Origin: Calamus simplicifolius
Taxonomy: Eukaryota; Streptophyta; Magnoliopsida; Arecales; Arecaceae
Direction: 5' to 3'
DNA length: 64,000 nucleotides
Assembly: GCA_900491605.1 (NCBI GenBank)
Contig: UESW01005040.1
Coordinates: 126,242-190,241, forward strand
The number at the start of each line of letters is the position of its first letter. Positions within the stretch are counted from its first letter, which is position 1. The notes under the pieces are model-generated. The model was not told the DNA's origin, ran no database searches, and saw only the letters and a list, made by a program, of their open reading frames with translations. Positions 57,801-64,000 of this stretch are shown in pieces. A program made the position numbers and the translations under genes.

Positions 57801-60115
57801 AATAATCAAACTAATTATGCATTTATAATCCACTTAATTTTTTTTCATAATCTGTATTTTTGTTCAGGACCACCAAAATACCTTATTCAAGGAGCGAGTT
57901 AAACTGTAAGAAAAGATTAAGATCCTCTTTGGACTAAACTGACAATGATGCCTATTGTTAACAGTAAGAATGCATTATTTTCTCAATCAATATTATAGTG
58001 TAAATCAATTGCGGTGGCCTGTTCAGCTGGTTGCAAAAGACGAGAATATTACTGATCCATAGAAAACTCATCCAACAAAGTTTATTGGATCCAGATATTT
58101 AGTTAAGCCACATGAAATCAAACAAGTAATAAAATTTATAACACATTCCAAATAATGCATAAACGTATTGACATAATGCATAACTACATATATGTATAAA
58201 TACTTCTAAGAGAATTTTATAACTCTACTTCAAGCAACAGTATTGAAATACCATTGCATGTCAAGTTTGCTGGGAAATGGGGTAAAGAATTCTACATGAC
58301 AAACAAAAAGCCCCAGAGGAACATGTTATATATTACACAATAGCTCGATACAACTTTTGAGCCTTCCTGATGCTTTGAAATGGCCTAAGCAAGAAATATA
58401 GCAGTGTCATCAAGATTCGCTATATAAATTTATCAATATAACAATCATGGTCTTGGTTGCACACAAGAAATATTATAATTAGGATCACAGGCTCATTGCA
58501 AATGACAGTAAGACAAGTATCTATTGTATTTACGTCCTAAGAGAATCATGCACCAATTCTGCATAAAATTCAGCCTGGTTTCAATATGAACTATGAAATT
58601 TCACAGAATGAACGATAAAGAGGCTAAAGCAGACTAAAATAATAATAACACTATCTTCTAAGATTATGAGTTAGGGATCGCCAGGGAATTCAATGGAGTA
58701 ACCTTGTTGAAGCATGCCACTCATCAGCCTGTTGGGCCCCTGTACATTAAGGTTCCCTGTTACACGAGAAGCAAGGCCAGGAACAGATAATCCTCCAGAG
58801 CTGATGCTTCTTCCCATGTTTCCTCCACCAACCATGTTTCCCATTGAACTTGTTATTCGAGGGCCTACACTCCCCAAAATTGGAGATACACCCAACCCAG
58901 GGACAGAACTGCGGTTGCCAGCATTAGCGGAGCTTGAAGAAATCCCAGGTATGGAACCACCAACTCCATTCATACTGCTACTAAAAGCAGGGCTTCCTAC
59001 AACATTAATGCCCCCCCTATTGGTTACCCCAGAACCATGTGAAATCTGCACAGTAAAATGAAAATATATGGATAAGGATTTGAAGGTAGGCAAAGTATAA
59101 AAACAAAGAATAAAAAAGAATATGCTGAGCAAAAAAAAAAAAAAAAAGATGTGCGATATTTAGATGCTTTGTGATGAAGCAACATGATATAGTCTAGTTA
59201 AAAAGGATTTTAATATACAAACCTGAGACAAAGCAACTGGAATATTGTTTGATGCAAATCGTCCACTAGATATGGTTCCTCCTGGCTGCTGAACACCACT
59301 TGATGGAACACCACTCATTGCTGCATTCCTGGATGCAAGTGAGCTCGGCATGTTTGGAATGTTAAAGCTTCCGTGAATGTTGTGCAGCCCTTGCAGAACA
59401 CCTAAATGTTAGCATTTTTGTTATTGCAAAAATTTCACACATTTGTTGGAGAAAGATGAGTACATGAGAATCTCCTCACCAGAGTGATGAAAACCTGGAG
59501 TTGTTGCGGATTGAGCAGAAAATGAAGGTGTGAAAGGCCTGCCAGTTGAGTCAGGAAGATTTGATGTTGAACCATTAAGCGTTGACTGCAACCAGAGGAT
59601 CCATTGGTTCGGTTAAGAAAAACAAGACCCTATGATGTGTATGCATATATAAGAATAGAAAAATATATATACATAAGAAGCTCTTTTTTTGATAGAGTGG
59701 CAGCTAAAAAGCACTTCCTGTATATTTGATAAAATACAAGATGTCACAGTCTCTCATATGTAAGAAGGTCAAACTCATAAAATTATCATCGCATGGAACT
59801 ACTACAAGGTGACAAGCCATCAAGTACCTAAGCAATAGCAAGCAATTTTTTGGTTTCCACAATTATAAACAGACTAAGGTGCAGCCTTTCAGAAAAGACT
59901 ATAATATCAACTATCTGACTACTAAAACGATAAATGATTATGGAGCAGCAGTAAACCTGAGGAATGCAAAAAAAAAAAAAAAAAATTGATAGTCAAAAGC
60001 CTTGTTACAGTTCTATTTCCAAGCCAAACAAAGAAATGCAACATTTTAACAGTCAGTGACATACATTGTTAGAGAAAACTCAGAGAAAAGGAATTACATT
60101 AATCAAACTGGACAT
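48839..60115 (-). CDS. VIP2: CCR4-NOT complex subunit NOT2 (VIP2-like)
   Basis: Minus strand, 13 coding exons: 60115-60098, 59585-59480, 59401-59223, 59045-58703, 56031-55819, 55736-55635, 50751-50666, 50562-50380, 50291-49857, 49774-49722, 49631-49590, 49131-48990, 48904-48839. All introns are GT-AG and the exon lengths sum to 1968 bases (655 residues), all in frame. The start MSSLIN then STLNGSTSNLPDSTG, and ASNNIPVALSQ, FDMNDFPQLTGRP, QNQEFSIQNEDFPALPG and LTSLALGIDLTTLGLNLNSS match plant NOT2/VIP2. The N-terminal half is Gly/Ser-rich. The C-terminal NOT box holds SMPKDEAQLYAASELYSRGWFYHK and FDPNTWET, ending PPARP. NOT2 links CNOT1-type scaffolds in mRNA deadenylation and transcription, in nucleus and cytoplasm. 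No frame break seen; length is near the usual 610-660. Confidence 0.92.
50752..55634 (-). other. Intron 6 of NOT2/VIP2 (4.9 kb), apart from the LINE
   Basis: The intron between the exons encoding ALPGFK and GGNSDYS. Outside 52430-54196 it contains AT-rich DNA with no recognised gene. Intron 5 (56032-58702, 2.7 kb) likewise holds only AT-rich DNA with poly-T and poly-A runs and no recognised element. Confidence 0.6.
52430..54196 (+). mobile_element. 5'-truncated RTE-type LINE in the largest NOT2/VIP2 intron
   Basis: Reverse-transcriptase remains: NYRGIKLMSHT-type region at about 52930-52965, FGFMPGRSTMEAIYLLRRLMERYRE at about 53030-53105, FFIDLEKAYDRVPRKII, and SALSPYLFVLVMDEL. Stops and frame changes divide it. 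It lies opposite in strand to the host gene. The flanks TCAAAGGTGAACCCCTT (52413) and TCAAAGGTCAACCCTTT (54197) are a target duplication with two mismatches over 17 bases. The 3' end has a GATGAGTTGAGTTGAG tail instead of poly(A), as in plant RTE elements. Confidence 0.82.
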
Positions 60116-61585
60116 TGTGATGAAAAGAATTTACAGAAAGCTCAATTCCAGATGCAACAACTTCTCATTCTTGTTAAGTGTCTGAAGGCTTTCTGGTCTT
60201 TCGACAATTGTCTCCTAATCTGAAAAGTAATGATAACAAAATACAAGAAGATTAGACATAAGCTCAGTATGAGGCAAAATTTGAACTTGCTTCATGCTAG
60301 ATGACATGAAAAACAGGTCAGAAAGCCATATTTGAAACTTTTTAATAGGATTAAAAGCATAAAAATTGACAAATGAATATTTCCTTTAATCAGAATCATT
60401 CTTCCAATATGCTGTAGGTGTACGACACAGGCCTATCCCTTTAATAGTGATCAGCTTTGTTTATTCTTATTTATCCTTTAATTGTATTAAAAAGTAAAAC
60501 CCTCTTTTCACTTTGTCTTTTTTTATCTATGAGGTTGAATATATTAAAGCATATAATAGTTATACAACAACAAAGGAAGAATGTTCTACATAAACATTAC
60601 GACTAGAAAAATCAATGTTCTACATAAACATTAGGACTAGAAAAATCACCAATACCAAGTTCTAATCCATCCCCCATTTCTTGCTAGGCTATATAAGTTC
60701 TAATTTCAGAGACTTGTGAAAGTACTTTCAAACCCTTGACCCCAGACTTCAAGATTTCCTATGTCTCCTCCACAAACCTCAACCAGACCTTGCCACGGCC
60801 CTCCAAGCTCTTCGTGGGTGATTGAACCACATTAAAAAAGAACACATACATCCTGATAGACTATAGTGACTGTTTTAAAAAGGATATATGCATGTCCATG
60901 CACATTAAGAACAAAGAAAGAGTCCAGAAGGGAACGTTGCTATAAAAGGCAGTACTGCGCACTAAGCTATCTCACTGTTGCTATAAAAATCTAAGAAAGA
61001 GTGAACAAACGAGAGAGGCTGCTAAAGATGCCAGTGCTGAGCGCAGCGAGGACAAAAAAGAGGGCAAACTTCTCCGCAAATTGTTCTAACAATCAATATG
61101 ACTGTCTTGTCTCTCAAAATAGATTCTATTTGCAGTTTCTTAATCGAAAACCAATCTGGCATCCATGACTCGTCTAACGGAACGAATAAAGATTCATCCT
61201 TTCACACTTCCAGATCTTATAAGCAGTCCAAAATTATCGACTCCAAAACTCCGATCCAACAATAAACGAACCCAAAGAAAATAAAACCCTTCCAAGGAAC
61301 GCCTTCAAAGCGACAAAAACTAATCTGAGATCAAAACCCTAAAGCGAGATCGATCGATTGTGAGAACATCCAACGCATGGAAAGGACACATCAACAGCAG
61401 GAGGGAGGCGGCTACCTTCGAGGACTATGGAATGGGCGCCGACGGTGCAACGAAGGAATGGTGGAGCGACGGAAGAGGATTGGAGCGCTGCTCTCGATCC
61501 AGGGTGAGAGGACTGAGGAGATGGAGAAAAGAGGGGCAGAAAGAATAGGGGTTGTGGTCCGAAGACGACAAAATCAAGAAGTGTG
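60116..61585 (-). other. 5' untranslated exons of NOT2/VIP2 with a 1.2-kb leader intron
   Basis: The coding start exon extends upstream to 60219, where CTTTTCAG on the gene strand is an acceptor. A donor AAGGTAGCC on the gene strand at 61415/61416 closes a first, non-coding exon that begins about 30 bases after the TATA box at 61608-61617. Leader introns are common in plant housekeeping genes. The exact transcription start is inferred. Confidence 0.6.
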
Positions 61586-61607
61586 GTTTGGGCCTGACCG
61601 CGTGAGG

Positions 61608-61617
61608 AGATTATAAA
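61608..61617 (-). promoter_or_regulatory. Probable TATA box of NOT2/VIP2
   Basis: GATTATAAAG on the plus strand reads CTTTATAATC on the gene strand, followed by CCTCACGCGG and the presumed start about 30 bases on. Confidence 0.55.
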
Positions 61618-61626
61618 GACGCTTCG

Positions 61627-63858
61627 GCTACCGACGCATAGATTTGCGCTTAGGTTGAGCCGACTGGACGATGTCCACACCGGCTGCCGCTTATGCATGC
61701 CGACGTATATACAGTGGCACTATAAATTTTGCACCATGCATCGCATACATATTGATACGTATAAATATTAATTTATATAATCAATGCAATTTATTATACT
61801 AAAAATTAATGTAATAAGTTTTTTTTACTGTTTACATATAGTTTTAGGGCAAGAGTAAAAAAAAATAATCTCTACATCTTAAATATGATAACCTTTGTAA
61901 TAATATAAAAATTTTATCATTACAATATTTTATAAAATCTTTTATATGTTAATTAATTATAAAAATTATTAGAGTCACCACCTTGATAATATCAAAATAG
62001 GCAAGGCTAAGATTTTAGGCTTCAATCTTGAATCATGCATCCCAACATATTGGAACCTAATTATCTATTTCATGAGTGGCTTCCTTTTTTTTTTTTTTTT
62101 CTAACAAAGCATCGAATGACGAAGATTCAAAGGATATGGATCAAAGCTAATACCCCTGTCATATTGCATAATTCCTAAGTATAATGGAGAATGACAATAA
62201 TATACCCACATATGTTGAATTTGTTTCACCTTCCTATCTCATTGGTCATTAAGAGTGACAATCAAATTATTTTTGTTACTTATATGGAAGAATATATAGT
62301 CATTTATCTTTTTTTGGTTATTATTGAAAGGAGATTATGATGGTATGTGAAGTATAGAAATCAAATAAAGGGTTTCATTTTAAAGCATGACTTTACATGC
62401 CTAACTCGAAGACTATCCATTCTACATAATGAAAGGAGATAAATATATTAAGAAAAAATTGGTGATCTCACTAGTTAACAAGATAGATAAACAATAAAAT
62501 ACAGTAGATATTGATAGATGCTTCTCTAATATGTTAATGATTGTAATATACAAGTTCTCTTAGATCTACTTGTAAGTTACCAATAATTTACTTTTCATAA
62601 ATAAAAATCAAAGAATAACCAAATAATAATCCATAAAACAATCGATTTTAAAACACTTGTAGATGGTTGTGAATATTGAAAGCATCGAGTTTGTGAAACA
62701 TTATTCATTTAAGCTTTAATTTTTAATAATTCTTACCTAAATTATCATTGACTTTTTCAATATTTTATCTTATAAAGGACATTTTAATCGTGATTATCCA
62801 ATACTACTTTACTTTTCTAGATTGTGAGATATTATAGAAAATAAGGATGATCACCTAAATACTTGCTTGGATTTTTTGAATATTAATGTCTAAAAATCCA
62901 AACTATTTATTTATAGTTTTAGAATGGCTCCTTAAATCTATATATTTATCAATATAGCACTTTAATATATCTATTATTAGATGCTAACACTTTAGCCATG
63001 CATGATATATGCTCAAGAGACTGTTCGTCTTTATGCTTAATATAAAATAAATTACAAATCTAATTGATTTAAAATTGTGAGTCTAAATATTTTTGTTAGG
63101 CTGCAAATAGATTAGGTCAATATATGATCCAACTTGATCTTGACCTGATACATGCTTGAAAACTCATGGGTTAAGTTAGGTTCAAAAATTGAATGAAACT
63201 TAAATTTTGAGTTATATTCAGACCTTATATTTTAAACTCAACCTAATTTGGTCCAACCTATATATCATTCATGTCTAATTAGGGTTAATAAAAAAACCAA
63301 ATTCGATCCAAATCTGATCTAGCTCAACTCATAAACCTAAATTATATAAAACTTATTTTCCTTCACTTCCATTATTTGTACCAATTCATTGAGTAAGCTC
63401 TCATCTATTTTCACTCAACAATACCTATATATTGATATTTCATTATTTATCTGAGTATATATATATATTTTTTATAATGGCTTTAAGTATCAATATATAT
63501 TTAAAAAATTATAATTTATAAATTCAGGAATAATCAATTACTTGGATAGAACTAAAAGTTTTTAAATAAAATTTAAGTTTAAGTTGAGTCTTTTTACTCT
63601 TATTAATTTTTTTGACTCTATTTAATTATTAGTTGTTAAATTTTAACTATAAAATAATACTTATATGCTTAACTCAAATTCAAACCTAACTTAATTTGAT
63701 CTTGGTTTAGAGGCAAATATTTTGAGTTAGATCCAAATGACACTTGGCCTCAAATATGCCTAAATAACTTATTTGTTTCAAATTTTTTTTATAAATTCAA
63801 TCCAACCTAATCCAATTAACAAATGGATTGTTCAAGTTTAAAATCATGATATGAATAT
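61627..63858. other. Upstream intergenic region, AT-rich
   Basis: Proximal 100 bases upstream of the TATA box are GC-richer and may be core promoter. Beyond that the sequence is strongly AT-rich. The stretch 63090-63840 has repeated words such as CCAACCTAA and AACCTAATTTGG that suggest an old degraded repeat, but no coding sequence or element end is recognised. Confidence 0.5.
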
Positions 63859-64000
63859 TGTCACGCCCCAGACCCTATATCTAGAATCAAATTATAACAT
63901 TTAATACAAGATCTTATAATTCGTCCAATGGTTCTTAATACAAACCATGACTACATGCCAAAATACATAACTCAATGGGGTTACAACAAAGTACCTAAGT
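63859..64000. repeat. Possible LTR edge at the right end of the window
   Basis: TGTCACGCCCCAGACCC at 63859 resembles the common start of plant gypsy LTRs (TGTCACGCCCC). Only 142 bases are visible, so the call rests on this motif. Confidence 0.3.

Noticed and set aside
61339..61698. 119-residue frame on the minus strand upstream of NOT2/VIP2
   Set aside because: It covers the TATA box and the non-coding first exon; the NOT2 start codon is downstream at 60115.

Overview
This window is nuclear DNA of a flowering plant, most likely a monocot. The sequence shows Sirevirus-type Ty1/copia elements, a Tat-lineage Ty3/gypsy element, CACTA transposons, a plant RTE-type LINE, and one split single-copy gene for the CCR4-NOT subunit NOT2/VIP2. 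A palm genome is my guess from the overall flavour (inference, not shown). Many frame breaks are single-base homopolymer changes, which suggests an older draft assembly; there is also an 800-base N gap.

Bases 1-34080 are a nested stack. The outermost layer is a CACTA transposon on the minus strand whose right terminus is at 34080. Its transposase gene is cut at 28075 by a Tat-lineage gypsy element (1-28074, plus strand, 5' end off the window). That gypsy element is itself cut twice by Sirevirus copia elements: copia-1 (1138-11419, minus strand, perfect 5-bp target duplication TATGG) and copia-2 (14659-20369, plus strand, duplication CATCT/CATCC). In the outer elements the reading resumes across the inner insertions: gypsy pol continues over both copia elements, and the CACTA reading frame stops exactly at the gypsy LTR.

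The gypsy element has two RNase H domains and, between pol and its 3' LTR, an antisense intron-containing accessory gene. It also has three tandem arrays of short hairpins that share one stem sequence. Copia-1 and copia-3 (35464-42251) both carry a third ORF downstream of pol: a basic Ser/Pro-rich head, a conserved core like that of 'putative plant transposon protein' families, and a coiled-coil tail. A block of GAGTCGACTC-type palindromes, the same kind that fills the LTR upstream of its TATA box, sits just upstream of this third ORF in both copies. Copia-2 has lost RT, RNase H and the third ORF by internal deletion.

Bases 34081-34663 hold a gene-like fragment, followed by the gap. Copia-3 is inserted in an 89-bp tandem array (42252-43745) that belongs to a second CACTA-type element ending at 44584. 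A decayed Ale/Retrofit-type copia relic (about 44600-46399) follows.

From about 46.4 kb the DNA is lower in transposons. The NOT2/VIP2 gene lies on the minus strand. I place 13 coding exons between 60115 and 48839 (655 codons plus stop, all splice sites GT-AG), plus a non-coding first exon and a TATA box near 61.6 kb. Its largest intron carries a 5'-truncated LINE with its own target duplication. The last 2.4 kb are AT-rich intergenic DNA, with a possible LTR edge at 63859.
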